A stretch of 64,000 bases of DNA from Aphrophora alni (taxonomy: Eukaryota; Arthropoda; Insecta; Hemiptera; Aphrophoridae). Where the stretch lies: positions 103,029,291 to 103,093,290 of the forward strand of contig OY740773.1 of assembly GCA_963513935.1 (NCBI GenBank), in the 5' to 3' direction. The notes under the pieces are model-generated. The model was not told where the DNA came from, did no database searches, and saw only the letters and a list, made by a program, of their open reading frames with translations. The translations under genes were made by a program, and so were the position numbers. Shown here in pieces: positions 1 to 11,494 of the stretch (within the stretch, counting starts at the first letter, position 1; the number at the start of each line of letters is the position of its first letter).

Positions 1-141
1 ATAACAAAATAGTATATTTCATCACTAGGACAAAAAGTGAAGCTTTTCGATACAAGCTCAAGTTTAACTGAGCTTGAAGGAAAATGAGCGAGGATCGAAA
101 AGCTTCTTTAGGTCCTAGTAATGAACTATATTTTTCGTTAT
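1..141. repeat. Hairpin (inverted-repeat) element at the left edge
   Basis: The left arm (ATAGTATATTTCATCACTAGG, then GAAGCTTTTCGAT) is mirrored by the right arm (ATCGAAAAGCTTC, then CCTAGTAATGAACTATA). The two GAGCTTG-like inner segments also pair. The ends resemble a short MITE that folds on itself. It may extend left of the window. Confidence 0.6.
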
Positions 142-1320
142 ACTGCAAACAATATAAGAAAACAATTTCACAAAAACTCTAAAATGTTATAACCTATTTA
201 CCTTCAAAAGTTTGGACAAGTTACACAAGTTTGCAGCTGTTTAGTTTGTGTTAGTGGTACTTATTAATAAAATCGAAGGTAACAGCTGTTTTATCTGTTA
301 TTTACAATGGAGAGTATCAGTTGTGTTTATAGATTCTTTACAATCGTTAATTAATTCGTATAAGCGAAGTAACAACTGATGACCTCGAATTCAGCTGATG
401 TTTTTAGGTCCTAGGACTAAAAAGAACAACTTTTGCATCTCAATGCATGTATTGAAAACAGCTATTTTTGAAGCAATATGACTAACAAATTATTATTTAA
501 AACCATTGTAACAATTAACCAAATTCTGAACAAATGGTTTGTATTACAATAAAAAATAAACATATGATCAGATCTAAGCAACACTAAAATCAGACTGCAA
601 TAAAAATAATGCTATTTTGATGTAACAAAAAATTATCATAACAAATTTCACACTTATTACTTAAAACCAATGTAACAATTGATCAGATCTAAGCATCCAT
701 CAACAATAAAACATGGGATTTGTATTATAATATTTATAGGCCTAACTTAAACATCTGATCAGAAATAAACTTCTTGTTCAGGGGATCTCAGTCCACGAGG
801 TTAATATTTAACATTGTTTACTGTATATTTTGAACAAAAATTGGTAAACATACCAAACTCTATCTGTCTACTCTTCAAGGCATTATAAATATTAGTTACA
901 TTTCATCGTAATCCAACCAGTAGTTTCTAAGGAGTAGAATACCAAAAATTGACTTTAAGCTTCTGATAAGGGGCCTCCACCTCACTCCACCCAATAATTG
1001 TAATATTTGTAAATGGAGTCTTAAAGATATTTCTCTCTAATGTCTATAGATAATGAGTGAAAACCTACATATATAATTTTGCACATAGACGTTCTATGTT
1101 CCAAACTATTAATTAATGAATATCCATAGGTTTTATCTGTGCATGTCCTTAGTTAAAGTGTTCATCTTTCATAACTAATGCATGTTAGAATAAAATTGTG
1201 GTGAAGAATCATGTTTGTTTTAATTTTAATGAGATCTATGATCAGCTGATTCAAATCCAACTGAAAAATTAATACAGATTGAGGTTATGATTAACTACTA
1301 ATTGTTATTACAATATCTAC
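142..1320. other. AT-rich intergenic, no gene seen
   Basis: No splice-consistent open frame or recognisable transposon domain. A short near-repeat (ACCATTGTAACAATTAACC near 501; ACCAATGTAACAATTGATC near 666) suggests a decayed duplicated segment. Confidence 0.5.
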
Positions 1321-1500
1321 TAGGTCAGTTCAAAAAGTATTCGACAAATGGCCTGTAAATATACAATTATTCACCTGAAGGTCTGAAACCCTGATTCTCC
1401 TCAAAGTAAACTTGAAGTCTTAAGACTGAACACATTTTCGTCCTATTCTGCCATTGTTGAAAGCATTTAGAATAGAGTGCATAGTGTTCTGCATAATGTC
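1321..1500 (-). pseudogene. Mariner transposase C-terminal relic with terminal repeat
   Basis: The outer end reads CTAGGTCAGTTCAAAAAGTA, a mariner-type terminal repeat. On the minus strand the adjacent frame reads Q-H-H-F-Q-Q-W-Q-N-R-T-K-M-C and then V-Y-F-E-E-N, like the W-x-x-R-x-x-x-C-I and Y-F-E-G-D ending of mariner transposases. The rest of the transposase is missing or unrecognisable. Confidence 0.55.
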
Positions 1501-1679
1501 TCCTTGTGACTCAAATCAACACCTTTTGACCATTATTTTCAACTTGGAGAACAGCTAACAAGTAGGGAGTTTGACTTATCACAATGCTGTGTATGACCAA
1601 GAACTTAAATTAAATGTGAGGAATGAAATGGTGCATTGCCATGATGCATTTACCAAATTCCTGCTTTCGATGCCTCCAT

Positions 1680-3290
1680 CATGGTTTTTTCTCTTCTTTT
1701 AAAATCTGTTTTTCTTTAATTTCTCCTAAACCTTTTGAGATTGTGATGCCAATTTTTCACAAATTGTTCTCCTCATGGAAAAACTAAAAAAATATTTGAA
1801 TTTTTTAAAATTCTAACAGCCCACAGTGATTCCAAATTTAAATATTTTCTTATTAAGATATAATATAAAGGTACAAAATTCAAAAACTCATTAACCTTAA
1901 CAAATTTTAAGTTTCTCTATTTAATTTCTCAGAAACTATAAGATTTTTCAATTTAAAAAAAAAATGGCATTTGAAAACGATAGGAAATGTGAATTTTCTA
2001 TTTCCTTTATGAAAAATTCATGTCATTTGGATAAATAGGTCCTGAGTTATATGCATTTAAAGATAAAGCTTACAAGTGGCGAAACCAGAAATTTATATCA
2101 ATAGTAAAAATATATTATTAATAATTATAAAACATTAACTAACATTTATTAATAAATATATTATCATCATTAAATAATATAAATTTAAATTAATAAATTT
2201 ACCTGGATACAAAATATACAATAATAATAAATATCTTTTTAACTATTTTTTTATTTTTTTTACTTTTAAACTACAATTTCTCATAAACCCTTTGATATTT
2301 CAAAGTGATTTTTGTAAGGACATAACATCCTTTCAATTGTGTATCTTTTCATGTCCCTATCATTGGTTTATGGTGACATTTACTTTTAGAATAAATAAGA
2401 AAAAACTTTGTATAGTAGATAGGCCTACAAACTACTAAACTAAACTACTAACTACTACTATGTGGTATAGTAGTAATCTCATAAACTCTGAGATTTCCAA
2501 GTAATATTTTAGGGAACTTTCAATTTGTTTGTTTTATAAAAATTTGCTAAAAAATGGAAAAGTCAATAGAAATTTTCAATTTCAAACAGCACACTGTGAT
2601 TCCCAATTTAATTCTGCTCCTAGAACATACATTAACATGTACAAATTTTAAAACGCGTGGCTTTTAAATTTCCAGGGTTCATGATTTTGCAAAAGTCGAA
2701 TTTCACAGCTTTCTCTGTGACGGTTCTAAGTAAAAAGCATACAAAATAAATCTACATTCAAACATTATTTGTGCCACTCTACAAGGTTCTGGCCCATTAT
2801 CTCATAAATATCATTGTGACCCACTTAATGTCAAATAGCAAAGATCCACCAAATAACGAACTTTCACTTGTCTCACGAAATTTTTTTTGGGCCATTCCTG
2901 ATTCTGCAACTAGAGAGAATCTAATATATGTACAACCCTTTATACAACTCACTCACTCATCTATTCTAACCTACTTCCAGAAGTATGGCTAGAAACTTGA
3001 AATTTCTAACCCTGAAAAAATTCTATAAGAGATATTTTCAATTTTAAAAACCAGAAGAAAACGTGAACTTCCTTCTTCCTTCATGAAAAATTTCATATAA
3101 TTCAGTCCTGAGTTATATGTATTTACAGAAAAGCTTGCAAGTGGTGAAACCAGAAATTTTGAAATCAGACTTTTTTCATATTTAAACTGCTATTTCTCCT
3201 AAATTCTTTGAGATTGCAACATATGTTTTTCACCTTTCAATTGCATTTTATAATGCCCCTATCATTGGTTTTTTTTCTTCTTTTTTTTAA
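1680..3290. repeat. Degenerate direct repeats within a 1.6-kb AT-rich block
   Basis: Several segments recur in the same orientation. TCCTGAGTTATATG with AAGTGGCGAAACCAGAAATT occurs near 2039-2095 and again near 3108-3160. A CTCCTAAA..TTTGAGATT segment occurs near 1720, 2280 and 3198. CCCTATCATTGGTTT occurs near 2355 and 3257. The block looks like an old tandemly duplicated unit. No coding sequence is recognised. Confidence 0.5.
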
Positions 3291-3556
3291 ACAACTTTGT
3301 ACAATAAGATGTACATAAATATAAGAAGGAGTGATGGAGGATTCTACATTAACCAGTAATTTGATATTAAAATGTACAGCGAGGTAAAATAATCCAATAT
3401 TAAAACAAATTCGTTTGAAGTTAAAACATGTTTTTTATCATATAAAATAAAAAGTAATAATATATGACAAGAAGTTCAGAGTTTCACACAGAGTTCTGCT
3501 TACAAAACCTATTTACTTATATAATTACAAATGTATCTAAATTTGTTTAATTTCAG

Positions 3557-3687
3557 GTTATACTTCGATGTGGGAGATCCTACTATCTTACATTTCTAGG
3601 TTGAGAAGGAAAGGAAAATATAGTCGCGAGTTCAACCTTGAACATGAAGATGATAAAGTTATGTATACGAAGAAAACTGTACAGTAA
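3557..3687 (+). CDS. Probable terminal coding exon of an unidentified gene
   Basis: A T-rich acceptor ending TTTCAG precedes an exon that is open for 42 codons (after two leading bases) to TAA at 3685-3687. AATAAA follows at 3738. The peptide starts Y-T-S-M-W-E-I-L-L-S-Y-I and continues with a basic R-L-R-R-K-G-K-Y-S-R-E-F stretch. It then has an acidic H-E-D-D-K run and ends Y-T-K-K-T-V-Q. Its composition and codon use resemble real protein rather than translated AT-rich noise. I do not recognise the family. Upstream exons would lie left of 3557 or outside the window; none was identified. The call rests on splice acceptor, open frame and poly(A) signal only. Confidence 0.5.
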
Positions 3688-3737
3688 CAAAGAAAAATTA
3701 TTTATTTATTTAGATATTATTACCAATTGTAATTTTA

Positions 3738-3743
3738 AATAAA
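3738..3743 (+). terminator. Polyadenylation signal after the 3557-3687 exon
   Basis: AATAAA 50 nt beyond the TAA stop. A second AATAAA lies near 3780. Confidence 0.4.
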
Positions 3744-4187
3744 ATATTTTGTATTACTTTTTATTAAATTTGAGATTGAATAAAGACCACCTAGGTGGAA
3801 TAAAAGGCTAGATTGTAAATAAACTAGAAGACTAGTAAAAGGGCCAGATAAGGCAAGAGGAAGGACAATCATCTGGTTAAACAGCACAACCTTGAAATGA
3901 GGATTTTAGTCGGTTTGTAGAGTACTGTTGCACGCTAACGAAAGTGTAGTGACGGGGCAGCATGGTGAGGAAAGGAAAAGGAAGATCATTGTAATATTTG
4001 TAATTGATACACTAAAATTATCGCCTATTTCCCAGAAATAAACAGAGTTACTTCATCTTGTCTACTCTTTAGTTAATCTCAGTCTAATGCTGTTCACTGA
4101 ATAATTTGACTGAACAGTGAGAGGTACTTTGTTTTATTGTGATTAGATTCTTATTTTCATTTCAGGTTCTTTTGTTTCTGTAATTTA

Positions 4188-4290
4188 AATATGCCATCTT
4201 AAAGAAACCAAAGTGAAGTGAGAGAACTAGTTAGGTGTATTATTGAAAAATGCGACGAAGAGGTGAGAATTATCTTATAAATAGGTTGAA
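4188..4290 (+). pseudogene. Tc1/mariner-superfamily transposase N-terminal relic
   Basis: From ATG 4191 the frame has an early TAA, then reads R-N-Q-S-E-V-R-E-L-V-R-C-I-I-E-K-C-D-E-E. This parallels the G-R-E-I-I-R-R-V-I-E-K-C-D-K-E start of the transposase pseudogene at 25137-26425. Only the N-terminal fragment survives here. Confidence 0.5.
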
Positions 4291-4692
4291 GGAAAAAAGT
4301 TAAATCGAAGTAGTTATAAAAAATATTATAATATATATTATTTTGAAAAATCAAAATCAAACTCTGAGCCACATATGGACATCGTAAAACTATTTCACAT
4401 TCACACAGCTTCAAGGCCTGTTAGGATCTAGTCACTGAAAATATTCAAGTGAATATAGATGATTTCATAGATGGACAACTACGAGGTTCGCCAAATCTGT
4501 GTGCAAGTTGGTTTTCATAGCAAAACTGAGTCAACATAAGGGCTGAGTCGACATACTCAGTATCGGGATTAGCCAATAACATAATATGGGAAACAGATAG
4601 TATTACATAAAAATGCCGATGTTAAAACCTGTTAATCTCCCACGATATTGATAATCTTTGTATTTGTTCTAGTTTCTTAAATTACCAACTTT

Positions 4693-4912
4693 CAGGGGCT
4701 CACTTTAGTGAGTATAGGCTTGGTAATCCCAAGGACCCAAGCTGGATCTACAACTTTCTTCACGTAGTCTTGGTTTAGATTCCTTTCTTTCATCTTTCGT
4801 ATCGGAACACTCGACCAACTCTTGTTCTTTTCTGACCTGACACTATTATAGTATTCGAGGGCTAAGGGTCTTATTTTATGCTCATTTCAACTTTTAAACA
4901 ATAAAGAGAAAG
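4693..4912 (-). repeat. Dispersed repeat family A, copy 1
   Basis: Starts CAGGGGCTCACTTTAGTGAG and shares with the other copies the TGGATCTAC, GTAGTCTTGG, GACCAACTCTTGTTC, GACACTATTATAGTATTCGA and AAGGGTCTTATTTTATG blocks. It faces copy 2 in opposite orientation. Confidence 0.8.
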
Positions 4913-5061
4913 AACTTAAATTACCATTGGCTATAAACATACCAAGTATAGCCAATGAAACTATCAAATTATAATATAAACTGGTATAAGGTTACAAATG
5001 TATAAGCAGTTTAGATTTTGATAGTGCAGTTTGATTTCAAACAAACATACCTGTGTTAATA

Positions 5062-5258
5062 ACTTTTTTTTTCTCGTTGTTTAAAGGTGAAAACCCTTTC
5101 GGTCATCATTACCTTATAAACAAAAAGAAGAAAAGAACAAAGATCTCTCGCCATAGAATATTTTAGTTATGTCAGAGTTGGAAAAGAACAAAAGAGACTT
5201 GTTAGGAAAGATGAGAGGGATCTAACTCTAGACATGAAAAAAGTGTAGGATCCAGCTG
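5062..5258 (+). repeat. Dispersed repeat family A, copy 2
   Basis: Reverse orientation to copy 1. It has GTTTAAAGGTGAAAACCC, TCATCATTACCTTATAA, AAGAGACTTGTTAGGAAAG and GGGATCTAACT, and ends GTAGGATCCAGCTG. It carries internal deletions. Confidence 0.75.
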
Positions 5259-5259
5259 T

Positions 5260-6575
5260 GTTAATAACCGATACATTTTAGTTAATATTTGCAAGTATGT
5301 ATATTTGTTCATGCAATTTGCAAGTTTATATTTTACCCAAGACTTTTCACAATATTTGTTATAATGTAGATACAAAATTTACATCACCATAGATATATGC
5401 CAATTTCTCAGTACAAATGAAGGAAACTATTTTATTGCTTATCATTCATTGCAACCTGCCCTCTTCACTGTCTTTTCATATCATCCCTCTTCCTAATATC
5501 GAAACGGATATTGGGAATCATTCTCAAAGAATCAATATTTAGGTAAGTTCTGGTATTGGCTCATCCTTAGTAGTCCCTACTTAATTAATAAAAATAAAGC
5601 AATAATACAAATTATAATACTGTCATAAGCATAGTTTAATTTTTTATCAATTGTGCTTGACTATTTATTACTTTTCAAAAGAATTGATCAACCTCGTAAA
5701 ACTCAAAATTTACTGCCCTACAACAATTAGCTCAATTCAGGAAAATGTGTAACCTAACCTATTTGATAATGACCGAATATATCACAATACAAAGAATGAA
5801 TTGATTGATCCAGCCATCTGTAATCTTACTGTTCTTACCAAAATTTAAAAATAACCTGATGTAACAGGCAGAAATTTCTTTATAAATATTCAAACTATAT
5901 TTTGTAGAAAATACTCATTATAAATTGTCAATATTACCTAATGATATTTACACCTACTTAGGAGAAATGATATTACTTTAAGTAGAGTCAATCGTCATAT
6001 GAGAATTATAAATTATAGTTTTCTTCAGTGGCATTGCATAGATGTAAAGGTAAGATTGTCAGCATGTGATTTCCAAGGCATTGTATAAATGAGCACTATA
6101 TCAATCTACTGTTTTATCCCTGCGGCAGTGTGCATCTTTAACCTCTAAAAACTTGCATCACTGTCAGAAGCTAATACAATTAAAATGTATATACAATTCA
6201 AACATTGTGCACCATTATTGAATACAAAACTAATACATGACGATCTGATAGTATGGATCAACTGTTGTTATCAAATGAAAATAATTGGAACATAAAAAGG
6301 CAAGTTGAAAATATATCCTACGATTATGTAACTTAAGAAAGAAAACTAGGACTAGTTTCCAATAACTTTAAAACAAAAAAGATTGAAATTGGGAAGGGGA
6401 AATTTTCAGTATTTGAATTTTTGAAAATAACCGCTAGTTATAGATAAGCTGAACTTACTCAAATCATTTAACCTGATCATGGACAGTAACATCACAAAAA
6501 TAACTTGTTTGATCTCAGGTCTTTGAATATCATGTTTTTTACATAAATAAAATACAACTTTTATAATTAAGAAAA
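5260..6575. other. AT-rich intergenic between repeat A and the archease 3' end
   Basis: No open frame with splice support and no transposon motif recognised. Confidence 0.5.
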
Positions 6576-6579
6576 TTGA

Positions 6580-6585
6580 TTTATT
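6580..6585 (-). terminator. Archease polyadenylation signal (AATAAA)
   Basis: AATAAA on the minus strand begins 22 nt downstream of the archease stop, in an AT-rich 3' flank. It is the nearest canonical hexamer. Confidence 0.6.
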
Positions 6586-6606
6586 ATATACATCTCTAGC
6601 CTATAA

Positions 6607-6786
6607 CTAAATATCAATGATAACAAATACTTCACACTTTCCTTCATTCTCGTGCACTTGCATATTGGAATATGTTATTGCTTTCACTTCAGTGCCTTGG
6701 GGATGTTTTGCTAAATCAAAAGGTTCACCAAAGCCTCTAGCCTTTATCCTAAAATTTTCTCTGTCGAATTCCAGAATTTTCACTTT
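6607..6786 (-). CDS. Archease: Archease terminal coding exon 4
   Basis: The acceptor is a polypyrimidine tract ending ACAG|AAAGTG. The exon encodes 59 residues from K-V-K-I-L to the family's C-terminal V-I-I-D-I, then TAG at 6607-6609. It includes the H-P-Q-G-T-E-V-K-A-I-T block. Confidence 0.94.
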   Translation of the reverse strand, partial: KVKILEFDRENFRIKARGFGEPFDLAKHPQGTEVKAITYSNMQVHENEGKCEVFVIIDI

Positions 6787-9700
6787 CTGTAAAAAAAAAA
6801 AGAATCATGTTTACAATAACTTAAAATGTAGAACCATTCTATTGCACCAAAACAATATTTGAACAAAAAACTCATCTTCAATTTTTCATGAATAGCTTGA
6901 AATGTATCTCCAAACCCTTCTACAAACGGAAGTGAAGAAAACAAGCCACGCCCACAGATTAATTGTAGCTCAATTGAACATTGTTAATATTTCAATAGAC
7001 TACAGTAAGTTTAGTGTCTAATAGGCTATGTACCTTATTAAACTCTAACCTGAAATAATATTTACTGATATGTTTCCAACAGCAAACATTCTAGTAAAGA
7101 GTAAAATTCAGTCAAAATTAACATCTGTGACAAATGAAAAATTGAAAAAGTAACATTCTGTTAGGACTCAAGAGATAAACGATTTTCAACACAGGATTCC
7201 TGTAAATCTGGAGTTGCAACTTTCCTGGATGTATCTACATGTGATTTTTATATATGTAGCTTCTTGTAGCATACAGTTTATAAATCAGATCTCCACATTT
7301 TGGATGAACTAAAGGGGAAGTGTTGTCGAATCCACTGACTGTACTATTTTGGATTAGGTATCTTTCAACATTTGTTAGTCTAGATCAAATGTCCAAGGAT
7401 TCTTCGACCCAAAGAAACAAAACAAAACTAAGATTTAATAAATCTAGTATGTTTATTATAATACCCTTATATACATTCCGATGACATAGTCACCATCCTC
7501 AGAAGTTAGCTGTAAACCTCTGAGGATGATGATTGTCATCAAAATATACATAAGGGTATTATAATAAACATACTAGATTTATTATAATCTTTGTTTTGTG
7601 TGGTATGAGGAATCCTTATTTTCATTACAGTAGAACCCCTCTTAACCGGTCTAGTCGGGACTGACACCCGGGCCGGTTGCCCGTTTGGCCGGTTAATCAG
7701 AGGTTCCCCTGAAAATCGTTTTTCGTTGAAAGAAAGCTTATTTAATCAGGTAGCGCTAAGAATTATGCAATTAAGATGTTATTGCAACTCATTTTATTGT
7801 ACATAAATGTATCTTATATATTATGTTATGTATATTATACATCAAACATGAAAAAATTAAACACTACAAAGCTCGTTTACAGATTCCCCTCTGTCAAGTC
7901 TTTTGACACATTTAACCGCGTCTCAAACAAAACCAACACACGCTTCCGTTGTTTTCGTAACTCACTCATTTTTATTTACTGTAATATACCCGTCAAAGAC
8001 AAGAAGAAAACTGAAAAGAAATGTTATATTTTTCATAGTGTATATGATTCGTGGAAAAAAAGCGGCCTATCAAACGTTTTTGTGGGTGTATGTCTGCTAT
8101 ACCGAGGGTGCCAATGCCGCGGTGTTTTTACGGCTCCGACAATGGGATACCGCTATCGACAAAGTCGTTTGATATCGCCGCCGCTTTGGTGCCACGGTGT
8201 TTTTACGCCGCCGACAATGGGATACCGCTATCCACAAAGTCCTTTGATATCGCCGCCGCTTTGGTGTTTCAATTACAATTTATTTTCGGAAACTCTCGTC
8301 CAACCAGTATACTAGATATAGGCCGGTTAATCCGAGGACCGGTTAATCCGAGGCTGGTTAACAGAGGTTCTACTGTATTAGTCTAGCACAAAAATACATT
8401 GTTGAGCAGAACGCTCACTTCCAACATCATTTCTAAAAATAAATGTATACACTTTACAGAATTTTGTTTGCAATTTCATTTCTATATTCCATTCATAAAA
8501 GCTAATATAATGCCTACTCCAGGTCAATTTTATATTTTTAACCCCGTAATATAGTCATGATAGTATGTCAGAAAGTAAAAATGGAATTGATATTAACTTT
8601 GAAATAAAATAGGAAATAATAATTGTATCTTAATTAGTACAAGAAAATAATAAAAATTGGTTAGCCTACACAATAAACTACCACTATTGCACTTTTTGAC
8701 AAACAAGCCCAAGCTAAACTGTGCTCTGTGGTTTGATCAATACAAATTTCATGTTCAGATCTTGGTCTAATAATGATACAAATAATTAAAATTTCAATGT
8801 AAATATTATCTAACATAAAAACAAAAAAATTATTGCAAGAAATAACTTTGACTCAGTTATTCGTCAGAATATATAAATACCAATTAACAAAAACGTTAAA
8901 AGTAAATGGTATATTAACATTGTAGAAACTTTCCCACTCAACCATCCCCAAAACCAAATAAAAACTAACCAAAACTTATCGTTACTAAAAATGTCAGTTC
9001 GGTAGTTAGTTGTTAATAAAAAAGTGAAAATGAACCATTGGTTCCGTTTATATATATATATACACACACACACATATACATAATTATATCTAAATAAGGT
9101 AGGTAATAAACTTGCTTTGCTTATGTCTTCAGCGTAATTTGTATTTGATTAAAATCAAGTTTTTAATGATAGTACCTAAGGTTCAATTTTGTTTTTTCCA
9201 AATTATTCCTAAACCATAATAGTATTTTACTTCTGATTTTACAAACAGATTTGAGACATTGGTATTCTCATTTCACTAAAATCAGTAAAGCTTATAGTGA
9301 AATTATATTTTTTATAACAGATCCATGATAATTTTTTATGGTTTTTTACCAATAACTCATGAAGCAACATTTTTGGAGAAAAGGTCACCAATATGTTTTG
9401 TCTGTGTCCTTAAAGTTACTCTTAAACTAAATTTATTGAAAATCATAGAGCCAATTTGCGATATTTTCTGATGTCACCTCCCCCAAACTTCGCGTTAACG
9501 AAACAAATCTTCCTAAATATGTCCACTGTACAGATGACAGGCAGACATCATTCCTAAAACTACTCAAATTCATTTTTTGACCCATTGCATAATTTTTTCT
9601 ATACATAATATATTGTAAGAACGCAATATATTTATCAGTAATACCATCTTTGTATGATGATGAAATGTTGATAGCTGCTCAAACAGTTTAAACAAATAAA

Positions 9701-11457
9701 GAATAATTGACTGGAGCAATAAAAAGTAATTAATTATTGCTTAAATATAATAAGTTTTCAACTGTCATGTTGTAACTTACTCTTGCTATTAAAAAAGGTT
9801 CTGCACAAAAGAGAAACAAGAATTCGTCCAGGAAGTGGTACAATAAAGAGATCATATCATGACCTTCAGCCTCGATATCTTCTGTATCTAACATTTCTAC
9901 ATATTCTATTTCAGTCATGTAAGCAAACATAGAATTGGCGCATTGTTCAAATGCTTCTTCCAGCGTATCTCCCCAGGCATGTAACCTAACAACAAGAAAA
10001 ACATTGTAAACTTATAATTTCTGATTTTTAGCATGTTTAGGACATTGAATTAAGTATGATTCAGTCATTTCAAGTATAAAAGAAGGTAAAACTGGAATAA
10101 AATATTACAAGCATTTACAATATACATGTATAACTCATAACATAATAATCTTTTCATAGCCAGCGGTTTAAGTGAGTATACAGTACTTGTACCAAACTTA
10201 GGTAAGGTTAGGTAAATTGTTGAAATATTACTGTTTTTTTAGGGGATTTTTTTTTCAAGGGCTCATTATAATGAGTATATCTATTGGGCATATAAATCTT
10301 GAGGGAATCTACACTTTGTTTCATGTAGTCTTAGGCTAGCTCTTTTATTCCTATTAGGTCTTTCTTGTTCAACTCTTATTTTTTTACCCTAACACTATTG
10401 GAGTATTCAAGTGCTAAGGATCTTAATTATATGTACATATTTTTCCTTTTTTTATATTTAATTCATTTTTTAATAGAGTTGGTGGGAAAAGTGAAAGATA
10501 AGATATTTGAATTGTGTACTTGAAGATGCCTCATTTCACAATCACAGATAACAAAATTATTAGAGGTCTCAAAAATAAATCCTCAATAGGATACGACGAA
10601 ATATCAATACAGCTTGGTAAGTAATGTGAATATTCCTGTACACCTATTATCAATCGGTCACTTACAGAAGCAGTTTTCCCATACCAATTAAAAATAGTAA
10701 AAAATAGACCACTTTTCAATAAATTGACCCAGAAAATGTACAAATTTATATCCATTCTTCCGTTTTTATTCCAAAATATCTAAAAAAAATTTTATATGAA
10801 TAGATTCTTTAATATTTAAATAATAATATTATTGTTTCTGAAAATCAATACGGTTTTCTGAAGGGTAACATAATCATAGATGTTATAATTGAAAATTTTG
10901 AAGCCATTTTAATAAACAATGAAAAGTGTAAAAATATTTTTATGGACTTAACCAAAGGGTAATTCTGAGCAATTACTTGGTCAACCCCAAACTTTTTCAT
11001 ATTTTACTACGGTCATAAGGATGTTTTCAGAAAGCAAGAAACATATAATTCAAGGCCCGCAAGGCCATCGTACAGGTTGCCGAGCGATAAGAAGGTTCAA
11101 AGTCCACGCGATAACAGTGGCTTGCGGGAGACACGCGGAAGGCCAGTTGTGACAGTACCGTTATGGCTAGTGGTTCCTACGATAATCCTTTTTTATGTGA
11201 CGGGTGTGAGAACACGTTACTTAGTTTCACGGTTTTAAGTGAAGATCAGGAAAAGTTAACACGTTTTTTGTACGAACACGGCGTTTTGCAACGTACCAAA
11301 GTGTGTCCAACATGTGGCGGGTCGATGACGTAATAAAATGGTGTTTTGTTTCATAAGAATAAATAATGTTTTCTTTGCTGTAAATATGTAGGGCTGTATT
11401 ATTATATGTCACGAAAGATTTGGCCAAGTTGTTATATATATATATATATATGTGTGT

Positions 11458-11494
<37 letters not shown>

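Noticed and set aside
7776..8386. Three overlapping plus-strand frames in the Tigger-like element
   Set aside because: All three run through the same 75-bp tandem duplication; none matches a known transposase, and openness follows from the local GC-rich repeat.
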